A DNA stretch of 64,000 bases. Source: Akkermansia muciniphila (GTDB taxonomy: Bacteria; Verrucomicrobiota; Verrucomicrobiia; Verrucomicrobiales; V1-33). Each line of letters opens with the position of its first letter. The stretch's first letter is position 1. The position numbers were made by a program, and so were the translations under genes. The notes below the pieces were generated by a model. It was not told where the DNA came from. It saw only the letters and a program-made list of their open reading frames with translations, and ran no database searches. This document shows, in pieces, positions 50,858-59,953 of this stretch. The stretch lies in NCBI GenBank assembly GCA_945900785.1, contig CAMDJM010000013.1, forward strand, positions 20,636-84,635, read 5' to 3'.

Positions 50858-51334
50858 ATGATGAAAAACCAAAAACAAAATAGCATCCTCACCTGTTCCT
50901 GCCTGGCCTTGGCTATGACTTTGGCCATCTGGTCTCCCGTGCCAAGGCATTCCGAAGAAGCAGCCGGGGGGGAGAAAATGGCGGACTCCAAAATGATGGA
51001 GCAATGCAGGGAAATGAAGGAGCAGAAAGCGAAGATGAATGCGGACATCAAGGCCCAGGACATCAGCCTTGCCGGGGAGATCGCCGCGATGAACAGCGCA
51101 CCGCAGGACAGGAAATCAGAACTGATGGCAGCCATCATCACCAAAATGGTGGAGCAGCGCACTGCCACCGATGAGCGCAAGGCAAAAATGGACGAGGAGA
51201 TGATGAACCACATGATGCAGCACATGCACATGGGCAAAAAATCCATGGCACAGTGTCCCATGATGAAGGGGATGAAAGGCATGAAGGAAAAATCGGATAG
51301 CGACCACAAAGAACACCATCAGGAACAGAAATAA
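50858..51334 (+). CDS. Secreted Met/His-rich protein, possible metal binder
   Basis: 158 residues from the ATG at 50858. A signal-like segment (NSILTCSCLALAMTLAIWSP) precedes a Lys/Glu/Met-rich helix (EKMADSKMMEQCREMKEQKA; DRKSELMAAIITKMVEQRTA) and a strikingly Met/His-rich block (MMNHMMQHMHMGKKSMAQCP, MMKGMKGMKEKSDSDHKEHH). Such composition occurs in periplasmic copper- or silver-binding proteins. Together with the upstream HMA-domain gene it hints at a copper-handling cluster, but no biochemical family is recognised. Confidence 0.65.
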   Translation: MMKNQKQNSILTCSCLALAMTLAIWSPVPRHSEEAAGGEKMADSKMMEQCREMKEQKAKMNADIKAQDISLAGEIAAMNSAPQDRKSELMAAIITKMVEQRTATDERKAKMDEEMMNHMMQHMHMGKKSMAQCPMMKGMKGMKEKSDSDHKEHHQEQK

Positions 51335-51536
51335 GGATTGGGCACCACGGGGTCCGGCAGCGGTGAAACGCCACAGCCTTGTCCGGCAGCTCCAAATCAT
51401 TCATTCAAATGCTCCCGCCCACCATCCGGCTGACCAGATGGTGGGCTGGAGGCAGTGCTGTGATGGAGATTCTGCGTATATTTGTGATGATCAGTTTTAT
51501 CCGTGCCATCCGTGGCCCGTCAGCATTCTTTTAAAG

Positions 51537-53315
51537 CTAAATCGCAGCGGCTTCAGGAGGGGCGTCGATCCATTTTCCATGGCTGCGGATGAGTCCGGTG
51601 AGGCGCTGCACGGCTTCGGCTTCGGGGATGTTGAATTCCACCGCCGTTTTGCCGACGTAGAGATTGATCTTGCCGGGGGCTCCACCGACGTAGCCAAAAT
51701 CAGCATCCGCCATTTCCCCCGGGCCATTGACGATGCAACCCATCACGGCAATGCGCACGCCCTTGAGATGACCGGTGGCTTCGCGGATTTTGGCGGTGGT
51801 GCTTTGGAGATTGAACAGCGTGCGGCCGCAGCTGGGGCAGGCGACGTAGTCCGTCTTGAAGATGCGGGTGCCGGCGGCCTGCAAAATGTTATAAGCGAGC
51901 CGCAAACCGGCATTGGGAGCGGCTTCTCCCTGGATGAGCACGGCGTCGCCAATGCCATCGCAAAGCAGTGCTCCAATGTTGGTGGCGGCGGGCAGCAGCG
52001 CATCCAGGAACGGCTTTTCCTCCGTGGTGGAGGGAAAACAGGTGTCCTTTAAAACAATCGGATGGCGGGCATCCACCCGGGCGGCCATAAGACGATAGGA
52101 AGCAATCACCGGATGCTCCCAGCCATCCGGCAGGGTGATGGCCCGGGGCTCCAGCAGGGCATTGACGGCGCTCACGGCGGCGTCATCCAGAGGATTCAGC
52201 GGGAGGATGCCGCTGGTTTCAGTGATAATTTCCGGCTGATATTCGCCGAGCTGTTTGAGCTTGTGGGCAACAGCGTTCCAATGGGCCTGACTGACGAAAA
52301 CGCGGACGGTTTCCCCACCGCCAATACCGAGGCCCTGGATTTCCACGCGCCCGCTGGCCCGGCGGTTATAGCTGAAGGGATCATAGGAAAGCGGATGCCC
52401 CTGTTCCGGCAGGGCAGGGCGGCCAGTTTCAGCGGCGAGGCTGCCCACCATGGCCTGGGCCACGGGAATTTCATAAACGGCATCTTCCGTCAGGGAAACG
52501 CGGATGGTGTCCCCGATGCCATCGCCGAGCAGGGAACCGATGCCGATAGCGCTCTTGATGCGGCCGTCCTCGCCATCACCGGCTTCCGTAACACCGAGGT
52601 GAATCGGATAGTTCCAGTCCGGTCCCTCGGCATCCAATCCGGCCACAAGGAGGCGGTAGGCTTCGATCATCACCTTCGGGTTGGAGGCCTTCATGGAGAA
52701 GACAAAATTATGATAGTTCAGCGAGCGGGCGATGCGGGCGAACTCCAGGGCACTCTCCACCATGCCACGCGGGGTATCGCCATAGCGGTTCATGATGCGG
52801 TCGCTCAGGCTGCCGTGATTCGTGCCGATGCGCATGGCCCGGCCTTTTTCCTGGCAAAGTTGCACCAGGGGGATGAAAGCCGCTTCAATGCGTGCCAGTT
52901 CGTCGTTATACTGATCGTCGGAGTATTCGCGGACTTCGAATTTCTTTTTATCAACAAAGTTGCCGGGATTGATGCGCACCTTCTCCACCCATTTGGCGGC
53001 TTCCATCGCGGCATCCGGCTTGAAATGGATATCCGCCACCAACGGCACATCACAGCCCGCCGCGAGCAGGCCTGCTTTGATGTGCTCCAGATTGGCCGCA
53101 TAGACGCGGGTCTGGGCGGTGACCCTGACGATTTCACAGCCCGCCTCCACCAAACCCAGGGCTTCCTTCACGCAGGCTTCCGTGTCCCGGGTGTCACTGG
53201 TGAGCATGCTCTGCACGCGCACGGGATTGTCCCCGCCGATGGCAACCTTCCCCACCATGACGACACGGGTGGGACGGCGCTGGAAGCGGTAAAAGTCAGG
53301 GCAATAGCGGTGCAT
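51537..53315 (-). CDS. ispG: 4-hydroxy-3-methylbut-2-enyl diphosphate synthase (IspG, long form)
   Basis: 592 residues, the long form found in chlamydiae, plants and PVC bacteria; the usual bacterial enzyme is about 370. It uses a 4Fe-4S cluster and reductant to open the MEcPP ring in the MEP isoprenoid pathway. Seen are VGKVAIGGDNPVRVQSMLTS, ADIHFKPDAAMEAAKWVEKV with RINPGNF, RIGTNHGSLSDRIMNRYG, VFSMKASNP and HLGVTEAGDGEDGRIKSAIG. After the extra inserted domain (about 290-460), the cluster cysteines appear in YVACPSCGRTLFNLQ and VMGCIVNGPGEMADADFGYV. Its ATG at 53315 has MHRYCPDFYRFQRRPTR directly before the core. Confidence 0.95.
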   Translation of the reverse strand: MHRYCPDFYRFQRRPTRVVMVGKVAIGGDNPVRVQSMLTSDTRDTEACVKEALGLVEAGCEIVRVTAQTRVYAANLEHIKAGLLAAGCDVPLVADIHFKPDAAMEAAKWVEKVRINPGNFVDKKKFEVREYSDDQYNDELARIEAAFIPLVQLCQEKGRAMRIGTNHGSLSDRIMNRYGDTPRGMVESALEFARIARSLNYHNFVFSMKASNPKVMIEAYRLLVAGLDAEGPDWNYPIHLGVTEAGDGEDGRIKSAIGIGSLLGDGIGDTIRVSLTEDAVYEIPVAQAMVGSLAAETGRPALPEQGHPLSYDPFSYNRRASGRVEIQGLGIGGGETVRVFVSQAHWNAVAHKLKQLGEYQPEIITETSGILPLNPLDDAAVSAVNALLEPRAITLPDGWEHPVIASYRLMAARVDARHPIVLKDTCFPSTTEEKPFLDALLPAATNIGALLCDGIGDAVLIQGEAAPNAGLRLAYNILQAAGTRIFKTDYVACPSCGRTLFNLQSTTAKIREATGHLKGVRIAVMGCIVNGPGEMADADFGYVGGAPGKINLYVGKTAVEFNIPEAEAVQRLTGLIRSHGKWIDAPPEAAAI

Positions 53316-53398
53316 GGTGGCGGGATTTATTTTAAGTTTTTAAATTCTCCACCAACTTTTTACGGCAAGCGCACAGTCCCGGGGAGGAGAACCCCGTC

Positions 53399-54886
53399 TC
53401 AGCCCTGGTGGCCAGGGGGGGCAAATTTTAGTTCGATCTCAGGCTCTTTGTTGAGCAAGCCGCCAAAGTCCTTCATGCTGACATAAAGCACAAAGGAGAG
53501 CAACATCAGGACGCAACCCAACTGAAGATACTCCATGATTTTAATATTGGCGGCCTTGCCCCGGATGATCTCGATCAGGGACATGGTGATATGACCGCCG
53601 TCCAACACGGGAAGCGGCAGCATGTTGAAAATGGCGAGACCGATGTTCAGCATGACGCTGAAAAAGAGCACCATCTGCCATGCATGATCCTGTTTCAGAA
53701 TGCTGTAGTAGGTGCTCAAAATTCCCACGGGACCACTCATGTGATCGATTTTCACACTGGATTTCCGGAAAATAAGCGCCTTCAGGTTTTCAATCGAGGT
53801 GGCCCCCATGGTATAAATCAGATTGAAGGGATTGGGCTTGTCGAGGATGACGGCGTCAGGATCAGCAGCGGAAAGGACCATGCCGGCATTTGGTTTTTCA
53901 AAGAATTCGGCCATCTCCTTGAGTTCGGAGGTCTTGACCGGTTTCACGGGAGTCATCACCACGTCCAGCATCGCTCCATCCCGCTTGATCCCCAATTTGA
54001 TAGGCTTGCCGCCCCCTTCCGCAGCCATGTCGAAAAGGGAGGTTGCATTCATCACCGGAAGTCCATCCGCAGAAACGATCACATCCCCCTTTTTCAGCCC
54101 TGCCAGCTCGGCTGGGCTGTGCGGCTTTGTGCTTTCCACCATGTATTCCACGGCAGGGCCGATGCCGACCCGCCTGAAGGGAGGCCGGGACCAGAGTCTG
54201 CTCCATAAGGAATTCCTGGCATACTCCTTGTCGGCCTCACCCTCACCCTGGGGAGCATTGACGGCGATGGTGCGGGGCTGTGCTTCGCCTGGGCGTTGCA
54301 CCAGGAATTCGATTGGATTTTTCTCACTGGAGGCGATGCCCCATTGCACGCTGCGGTAAGCACCCAAAAATCCAAGAACCTCCCGGCCCTCGATTTGCAG
54401 AATACGGTCCCCCATCTTCAGCTCCGATTTGGCGGCAGGGCCACCGGACAGAATATACCCAATCGTGGGATTGCGCTCCGCAGGATGCAGCGGGCGTCCA
54501 TAAATGCTGACCAGAGTGGCAAAAAACAAAGCCAGCAGGGCGCTGAAAAGTGGCCCCGCAAAAGCGACGATGATTTTATCGATAGGCTTGATGGGTGCCA
54601 ACTTTTCCGCACCATCAACTTTTCCTTCGATGGCATCCATCGGTGCCATTTGCGGCAAAGCGACGAAACCGCCAAGGGGCAGCCATCCCAAGCCATACTG
54701 CACGCCGTTGTAAGTTTTTTTCCAGATTGGATTCCCCATCCAGATCTGGAATTTTTCAATCTTCAACCCCCGCCAGCGGGCCGCCAGAAAGTGCCCCCAT
54801 TCGTGAACCAAAATCATCAGATTAAACACCAGCAGCACCAGCAGCATGGTGCCGGCAAATTGAAGCACGGAGGAAACAGTGGCCAT
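53399..54886 (-). CDS. rseP: Site-2 intramembrane metalloprotease (RseP-like) with PDZ domains
   Basis: 495 residues. The zinc motif HEWGHFLAARW is in the first membrane region (LLVLLVFNLMILVHEWGHFL). Two PDZ domains lie in the middle (PTIGYILSGGPAAKSELKMG with DRILQIEG, and SPAELAGLKKGDVIVSADGL). Near the C-terminus the second zinc-ligand motif sits in FNMLPLPVLDGGHITMSLIE. RseP-type proteases cut transmembrane anti-sigma factors and signal-peptide remnants. All catalytic residues are present. The stop lies 84 bp before the ispG start on the same strand. Confidence 0.93.
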   Translation of the reverse strand: MATVSSVLQFAGTMLLVLLVFNLMILVHEWGHFLAARWRGLKIEKFQIWMGNPIWKKTYNGVQYGLGWLPLGGFVALPQMAPMDAIEGKVDGAEKLAPIKPIDKIIVAFAGPLFSALLALFFATLVSIYGRPLHPAERNPTIGYILSGGPAAKSELKMGDRILQIEGREVLGFLGAYRSVQWGIASSEKNPIEFLVQRPGEAQPRTIAVNAPQGEGEADKEYARNSLWSRLWSRPPFRRVGIGPAVEYMVESTKPHSPAELAGLKKGDVIVSADGLPVMNATSLFDMAAEGGGKPIKLGIKRDGAMLDVVMTPVKPVKTSELKEMAEFFEKPNAGMVLSAADPDAVILDKPNPFNLIYTMGATSIENLKALIFRKSSVKIDHMSGPVGILSTYYSILKQDHAWQMVLFFSVMLNIGLAIFNMLPLPVLDGGHITMSLIEIIRGKAANIKIMEYLQLGCVLMLLSFVLYVSMKDFGGLLNKEPEIELKFAPPGHQG

Positions 54887-54968
54887 AGAAGAATTTGGAG
54901 GAGGGAAATAAAGGGGTGTTAATTATCCTGGGAAAACTCGAATTATACGAATTTCCATACAGTTTACC

Positions 54969-55094
54969 ACTGATTTTCGGAAAGGCAATTGCCGGTATTC
55001 AAGGGAGCGGCACCACCAGAAAAGTTGGTCCTGGAAATCGCGGTGGATCGTTTCCCGCTGATGCGTATCTGCAGGGCACCTTCCGAAAATCAGT
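54969..55094. repeat. Inverted repeat upstream of the lipase gene
   Basis: ACTGATTTTCGGAA at 54969-54982 is perfectly inverted as TTCCGAAAATCAGT at 55081-55094, enclosing 98 bp that contain smaller complementary pieces. The repeat ends 20 bp before the start codon of the lipase lipoprotein, between divergent genes. It could be a small non-autonomous insertion or a regulatory hairpin. Confidence 0.5.
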
Positions 55095-55114
55095 TTTTTC
55101 CCTTCCTTTACCAT

Positions 55115-56746
55115 ATGCGCCATCTGATCATTTTGCTAGTAATCGTTGCATGCAGCAGCTGTGCCCGCATCGCTGAACTCAGGGAAATCAAGCCCCTGTA
55201 TCACCCGGCTGGCCTCACCGCGCTGGTGCCCAGCCCTGCGGAATCCTTCGCCAAAGCGACCAAACTGGAACAAAAGGAACCCTTTCTCGCCGGTGAGTTG
55301 TATTTGAGCACGCTCCGTGACGTCGCCAATCAACTGGACCGTCAACCGGCCGGCCCTGAGATCCGGCGGGCCTACAATTTTGCCCTCGGCCGCATTTTTT
55401 CCCTGATCCGCTCCCATGACTTCAACCCGTGGCAGAGCCCGCTCAAGGTCGGCCGCTTCACCTTCACCTACTATAAAATCCCCCGGGATGGCTGGGCGCC
55501 TGCTCTCTACGAATTTCTTCCCACGGATCAGGTCGAAGTCGGCGGCGAATACCTGAACAGCCGCGCCACCCGGGATGGCCTGGGGGCTTCCCTCGTGGCC
55601 ATCAGCCGCACCGTCAAGGCGGACGCCCGCAGAACCTTCAGCCAGAACCGCACCTATTACGGGGTCACCGCCACCGCCACCTTCAAGGGGGATACCTGTG
55701 TGATCTCCTTCCAGGATCCTCTCAACGATGACACGACCAAAATCGGCCGGCACACCTTCCCTCTGGCCGCCGACTACACCACGCCGCTCGCCGTCCTCCT
55801 CACCCGCGAGCGCCCGGAGCGGTTGGGGCTCGCCCGCCTCATTGATCCTGACAAATACGCCGAAACCGCCCGCCTCTCCCGCCTCCGTCCTTACGATAAA
55901 AACCGTATCCCCCTGCTCCTCGTCCACGGCCTGCTGGACACTCCCGCCACCTGGGTCCCCATGGTCAATGCCCTGCGCATGGATCCCGTGATCCGTGCCA
56001 AATATCAAATCTGGGTTTATTCCTACCCCAGCGGCTATCCCTATCCTTATTCCGCAGCCCTGCTCCGGAAGGAACTGGACCGCGTCCGCGAAGTCTTCCC
56101 TGACCACAAACCGATCGTCTACATTGGCCACAGCATGGGTGGCATGATCGGGCGTCTCATGCTCACGGATACCGGCGATAAAATATGGAACGGCTACTTC
56201 CATGAGGCCCCGGATAAGGTCCGCATCCCCTCCCGCGAGAAAAAACTCATGGAGGATATGCTCATTTTCAAATCCCGTCCTGACATCGCCCGCGCCATCT
56301 TCATCTGCTCCCCCCACCGCGGTGCCAAACTCGCCGGAAACTGGGTCGGCAAGCTGGGCCGCCGTCTCGTCCGGGTGCCCCAGACGCTGATCTCCCTGGG
56401 CGATGCCATCAGCCAGCTCGCCATGTTCTCCCAGGGAGGCCTCGCCTACGAAAGCCTCCCTACCAGTATCGACACCCTCACTCCCACCAATACCTTCGTC
56501 AAAACCATCGACAGCCTTCCCCTTACTCCACGCATCCCATATCACAACATCATCGGAGACTGCGGCAAGGCCGATGCCAAAACGAATCCCCTCCTTGGCA
56601 GCGACGGCTTTGTCGCCTACACCAGCAGCCACCTGGACGGTGCGGCCAGCCAATGCATCATCCCTTCCAACCACAGTGGGCATCAACATCCGGATGGCAT
56701 CGCGGAAGTGATCCGCATCCTGCACCTGCATCTTCAAACGAAGTGA
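55115..56746 (+). CDS. Lipase-like alpha/beta hydrolase lipoprotein
   Basis: 543 residues from the ATG at 55115, which begins a lipoprotein signal (MRHLIILLVIVACSSCARIA, lipobox SSC). The hydrolase core begins near residue 267 with RIPLLLVHGLLDTPATWVPM (oxyanion region). The nucleophile elbow is YIGHSMGGMIGRLM, an ICSPHRGAKLAG segment follows, and a late histidine is in SNHSGHQHPDGIAE. The N-terminal ~260 residues (FAKATKLEQKEPFLAGELYL, FALGRIFSLIRSHDFNPWQS) are specific to this secreted-lipase type. Probably anchored in the outer membrane, acting on ester lipids. The acyltransferase gene follows by 22 bp. Confidence 0.85.
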   Translation: MRHLIILLVIVACSSCARIAELREIKPLYHPAGLTALVPSPAESFAKATKLEQKEPFLAGELYLSTLRDVANQLDRQPAGPEIRRAYNFALGRIFSLIRSHDFNPWQSPLKVGRFTFTYYKIPRDGWAPALYEFLPTDQVEVGGEYLNSRATRDGLGASLVAISRTVKADARRTFSQNRTYYGVTATATFKGDTCVISFQDPLNDDTTKIGRHTFPLAADYTTPLAVLLTRERPERLGLARLIDPDKYAETARLSRLRPYDKNRIPLLLVHGLLDTPATWVPMVNALRMDPVIRAKYQIWVYSYPSGYPYPYSAALLRKELDRVREVFPDHKPIVYIGHSMGGMIGRLMLTDTGDKIWNGYFHEAPDKVRIPSREKKLMEDMLIFKSRPDIARAIFICSPHRGAKLAGNWVGKLGRRLVRVPQTLISLGDAISQLAMFSQGGLAYESLPTSIDTLTPTNTFVKTIDSLPLTPRIPYHNIIGDCGKADAKTNPLLGSDGFVAYTSSHLDGAASQCIIPSNHSGHQHPDGIAEVIRILHLHLQTK

Positions 56747-56768
56747 TCCCAAGCGACCCGGCTTTTTC

Positions 56769-57380
56769 GTGAACCGCCTCTTTTACCACTGCCTGACTGC
56801 CCTTGGCAAAATCCCGGTCTACGCAGCCTCCCGGCAACGCTTTGCCGGGCGGGAGCACTTTGCCACGGTAAAGGGAGCCCTGCTGGTTTCGAATCACCCT
56901 CACTACTTTGACTCCATGATGATCATGGGGGCGTGTCCCCGCATCGTGCGTTGGCTCTCCATGACGGAGGTTTCCCTCGGGCCCTTCCGCTGGTTTTTCC
57001 GGCTCATCGGCACGGTGCCCCTGCGGCGGGGAGGCAGGGATTCTGCCGCCACCCGCACCCTCATCCGCCTCCTGCGGGATGGTGAAATCATCGGTGCCTA
57101 TCCGGAAGGCCGTATCCAATGTGGCGCTCAATCCGTGGTCCACGGCGGCCCGATGGGTGAGGGCCTCTTCCGCCTGGCCGCTCTGGCCGGCGTGCCGGTT
57201 ATCCCCTGCGCGGTGGCCGGTGGCGGGGAATTTGTGAAATGGCACGCCTGGCTGCCACTGCGGCGCATCCGCTGGGCAGTCGCTTTTGGTGCGCCCATCC
57301 CCCCATCAGACCATACCATCGCAGAAGTCAGGGCCGCCTTCACCACTCTCCACCAGCAAGCCGTTTCGATGTTGGATTGA
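56769..57380 (+). CDS. 1-acylglycerol-3-phosphate acyltransferase-like protein
   Basis: 203 residues starting at a GTG (56769). Block I is SNHPHYFDSMMIMGACPRIV (HX4D) and block III AYPEGRIQCGAQSVVHGGPM, with VPLRRGGRDSAATRTLIRLL between them. The family transfers acyl chains to lysophosphatidate or related lysolipids. The protein is short but complete for this motif set. It is a second paralogue in the window beside the one at 7.4 kb and is probably co-transcribed with the lipase 22 bp upstream, so it may recycle acyl chains. Confidence 0.82.
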   Translation: MNRLFYHCLTALGKIPVYAASRQRFAGREHFATVKGALLVSNHPHYFDSMMIMGACPRIVRWLSMTEVSLGPFRWFFRLIGTVPLRRGGRDSAATRTLIRLLRDGEIIGAYPEGRIQCGAQSVVHGGPMGEGLFRLAALAGVPVIPCAVAGGGEFVKWHAWLPLRRIRWAVAFGAPIPPSDHTIAEVRAAFTTLHQQAVSMLD

Positions 57381-57449
57381 ATAGCAGAACGAGGAATCCA
57401 TCGACGCTCTATCCATTCCGCACCTGGCGGACTACTCTGACTTTTTCTC

Positions 57450-58190
57450 ATGACCCTGCACCGCTTTTATATTGCACCGGAAGACTGGAACGAACGCCTC
57501 CCCAGCCTGGATGAAGCCGAAAGCCGTCACGCCATGAACGTGCTGCGCCTGCGGGAAGGAGATCCTGTCAGTGTTTTCAATGGCAGGGGCACCGAAATCC
57601 ATGCCCGCATCGCCACCTTGAACAAACGGCAGACCCTGCTGGAAACGGAGCAGATCATCACCAAACCGCCCGCACCCGCCCGGCTCATTCTGGCGCAGGC
57701 GATCCCCAAGGGGAAAAACCTGGATCTGGTCCTGCAGAAAGCTACCGAGTTAGGCGCGGCGGACATTTTCCCTCTCATCACGGAGCGCACCGTCGCCCGG
57801 CCTGACGCGGCGGAGGCTGCCGACAAACAGGAAAAATGGCAACGCATTGCCATTGAGGCCTGCAAGCAATGCGGGCAAAACTACCTGCCCAAGGTGCACG
57901 CGCCCATGAGCCTAAGCCTGTTTTTGCAGGATCTCCCCGCGACCCAACTGCCCCTCATCGCCGCCTTGGATGACACCGCCCGGCCCCTGTATGACATTCT
58001 CGCCGGCATGCCCCGGCGCCCAGTGAGTGCCCTGATCCTGATCGGTCCGGAAGGCGACTTCACCCCCGCCGAGGTGCTCGCGGCCAAAGCCACCGGTTGC
58101 CAGCCAGTCAGCCTGGGTCCTATCATCCTGCGCACAGAAACCGCAGCGGTCTATTCCATGAGCGTGCTGGGCCATGAATTATTCCGCTAA
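57450..58190 (+). CDS. rsmE: 16S rRNA (uracil1498-N3)-methyltransferase
   Basis: 246 residues of the SPOUT family. RsmE uses SAM to methylate N3 of U1498 in 16S rRNA. Evidence: the N-terminal PUA-like domain (LDEAESRHAMNVLRLREGDP, VSVFNGRGTEIHARIATLNK), then the trefoil-knot methyltransferase domain (LAQAIPKGKNLDLVLQKATE, LGAADIFPLITERTVARPDA, IAIEACKQCGQNYLPKVHAP) and the SAM-binding knot at the end: LILIGPEGDFTPAEVLAAKA with LGPIILRTETAAVYSMSVLG. Length is normal. Confidence 0.94.
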   Translation: MTLHRFYIAPEDWNERLPSLDEAESRHAMNVLRLREGDPVSVFNGRGTEIHARIATLNKRQTLLETEQIITKPPAPARLILAQAIPKGKNLDLVLQKATELGAADIFPLITERTVARPDAAEAADKQEKWQRIAIEACKQCGQNYLPKVHAPMSLSLFLQDLPATQLPLIAALDDTARPLYDILAGMPRRPVSALILIGPEGDFTPAEVLAAKATGCQPVSLGPIILRTETAAVYSMSVLGHELFR

Positions 58191-58284
58191 GCAGGGACCC
58201 GGGTCTGAACCGCGCGCTGAATTTTCCACGCGCTTTGATCAAATCGTGCTAAGCATGGATTTCCGCCCCTGATTTTCACCCTTC

Positions 58285-59337
58285 GTGTTCCCCCATTCCC
58301 ACTCCTCTGCCGATGCGTCAGCGATGCAACTCGCTCTGGCCCAAGCGCGGCAAGGGATCGGACTGACCGCCCCTAATCCCCCCGTTGGAGCCGTGATCGT
58401 AAAGGATGGGCAGGTGCTGGGGCAGGGCTACCACCGGAAAGCCGGAGGACCTCACGCCGAGATCGAAGCCCTGCGCTCGGCCAGCTCCTCAGGGGCCGAT
58501 CTGGCCAAGGCCACCATTTATATCACGCTGGAACCCTGCTCCACCCATGGCCGCACCCCGCCTTGCGTGGATGCCCTAATTGCCGCCCGGCTGGGACGCG
58601 TCGTCTGGGGAGCGCGGGATCCCAATCCAGCCCATCAAGGCCGGGCGGAATCCATCCTTCTCGGGGCTGGGCTGTCCGTCACCACCGGCGTCTGTGAATC
58701 GGAATGTCAGGACATTCTCCGTCCTTTTGCCAAGCGGATCACCACCGGCCTGCCCTGGGTCATCGCCAAAGCCGGCATGAGCCTGGATGGGCGCATCACC
58801 CGTCCCGCCGGGGAAGGCCCATGGCTCACAGGTCCCGCCGCCCGGGCCGATGCCATGCGGCTGCGCAGCACCTGCGAAGCCATCCTCGCCGGGGCCGGAA
58901 CCATCCGGCAGGACGATCCGGCCCTCACCGTGCGCGGCGAAGCCCTCCGCCCCGGCCAACTGCAGCCATGGCGCGCCGTCCTGACAAAATCTGGAAATCT
59001 CCCGCCCGGTGCCCGGATCTTCACGGATGAACACGCCGCCCGGACCTTGGTTTTCCAAAACCAGGAACTGGAAACCGTGCTCCGTGACCTCGTCTCACGG
59101 GGAGTCATGTCGGTGTTCGTTGAGGGCGGCGGGCAGGTGCTCGCCAGCGCCTTTTCCGGTAGTTGGGTGGATGAAGTCATTTTTTACACCGCGCCACTCA
59201 TCAGCGGCTCCGGCCAATCCGTGGTAGCCAGCCCTCCCTTTACCGGCAGCTCAATTCAGTTGCAATTCGTTGATATTAAACAAGTTGTGGATGATATTCG
59301 GATCCACGCCCTCGTCCTGAAATCCCCTCCCCCATGA
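58285..59337 (+). CDS. ribD: Bifunctional riboflavin deaminase/reductase
   Basis: 350 residues from the GTG at 58285; an ATG at 58324 is too far into the domain. RibD deaminates the pyrimidine from GTP cyclohydrolase II and then reduces its ribose. The N-terminal deaminase has QARQGIGLTAPNPPVGAVIV, the zinc ligand GGPHAEIEAL and the paired ligands LEPCSTHGRTPPCVDALIAA. The C-terminal reductase has MSLDGRITRPAGEGPWLTG, SEAILAGAGTIRQDDPALTV-like sequence and FVEGGGQVLASAFS. The next gene overlaps it by 4 bp (ATGA-type junction at 59334-59337), so translation is coupled. Confidence 0.95.
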   Translation: MFPHSHSSADASAMQLALAQARQGIGLTAPNPPVGAVIVKDGQVLGQGYHRKAGGPHAEIEALRSASSSGADLAKATIYITLEPCSTHGRTPPCVDALIAARLGRVVWGARDPNPAHQGRAESILLGAGLSVTTGVCESECQDILRPFAKRITTGLPWVIAKAGMSLDGRITRPAGEGPWLTGPAARADAMRLRSTCEAILAGAGTIRQDDPALTVRGEALRPGQLQPWRAVLTKSGNLPPGARIFTDEHAARTLVFQNQELETVLRDLVSRGVMSVFVEGGGQVLASAFSGSWVDEVIFYTAPLISGSGQSVVASPPFTGSSIQLQFVDIKQVVDDIRIHALVLKSPPP

Positions 59338-59870
59338 AGCTTCGTCCCGCCATTTTTTTCGACCGCGATGGAGTCGTCAATCTCTCCCCCGGATCCGGCT
59401 ACGTCACCTCGCTGTCTGATTTCCACCTCATGCCGGGGATCATCGATTTGCTCGCCTGGTGCAAAGCACAGGAATTTTACACCGTGCTCGTCACCAGCCA
59501 GCAAGGCGTTGGCAAAGGCCTAATGTCCCAGGCGGACCTGGATGCGATTCACGATTTCCTGCAAACTCAACTCGCCGCGCATGATGCCGCTTTTGATCTG
59601 ATCCGGAGTTGCACCCACCTCGACGGCACCTGCTCCTGCCGTAAGCCTTCGCCCAAAATGATTCAGGACGCTGCTGCGCTGCTACCCATTGATGTCCCTA
59701 ACAGCATCATGATTGGCGATCACGATCGGGACATCCTGATGGGCCGAAACGCCGGAGTAGGCCACACCATTCGACTCGCGGGTGAAAAGGAAGTCAATGA
59801 ACCCGGAGATTTGCTCACACATTCCATCCCGGAAATCCAAGCTGCCTTGAAGCAGTTGATGCAGGCCTGA
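59334..59870 (+). CDS. HAD-IIIA phosphatase (GmhB/HisB-N-like)
   Basis: 178 residues. It opens with the HAD nucleophile motif IFFDRDGVVNLSPG (DxD). The second motif is in LVTSQQGVGKGLM, and the C-terminal acid motif is IMIGDHDRDILMGRNAG. The zinc loop C-x-H ... C-x-C (CTHLDGTCSCRKPSPKM) is typical of GmhB, which dephosphorylates heptose bisphosphate for lipopolysaccharide, and of HisB-N. Neither heptose nor histidine genes are adjacent, so I assign only the subfamily. It overlaps ribD by 4 bp; a linked flavin phosphatase role is conceivable but unproven. Confidence 0.85.
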   Translation: MKLRPAIFFDRDGVVNLSPGSGYVTSLSDFHLMPGIIDLLAWCKAQEFYTVLVTSQQGVGKGLMSQADLDAIHDFLQTQLAAHDAAFDLIRSCTHLDGTCSCRKPSPKMIQDAAALLPIDVPNSIMIGDHDRDILMGRNAGVGHTIRLAGEKEVNEPGDLLTHSIPEIQAALKQLMQA

Positions 59871-59953
59871 GGACGGTGGACTTTCTTATCCGAACATTTC
59901 CAGCAATGCCGGTGTCGACGCCCCAGCGATACCAGCCGGTTTTCCGGCATGGT

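Noticed and set aside
52062..53486. 474-codon plus-strand frame across ispG
   Set aside because: Antisense to a fully recognisable IspG; no independent protein features.
55136..56752. 538-codon minus-strand frame across the lipase gene
   Set aside because: Shadow frame caused by high GC3; the plus strand holds the lipobox, GHSMGG and other lipase motifs.
58191..58284. FMN riboswitch upstream of ribD
   Set aside because: The gap is only 94 bp and none of the conserved FMN-aptamer segments could be found.
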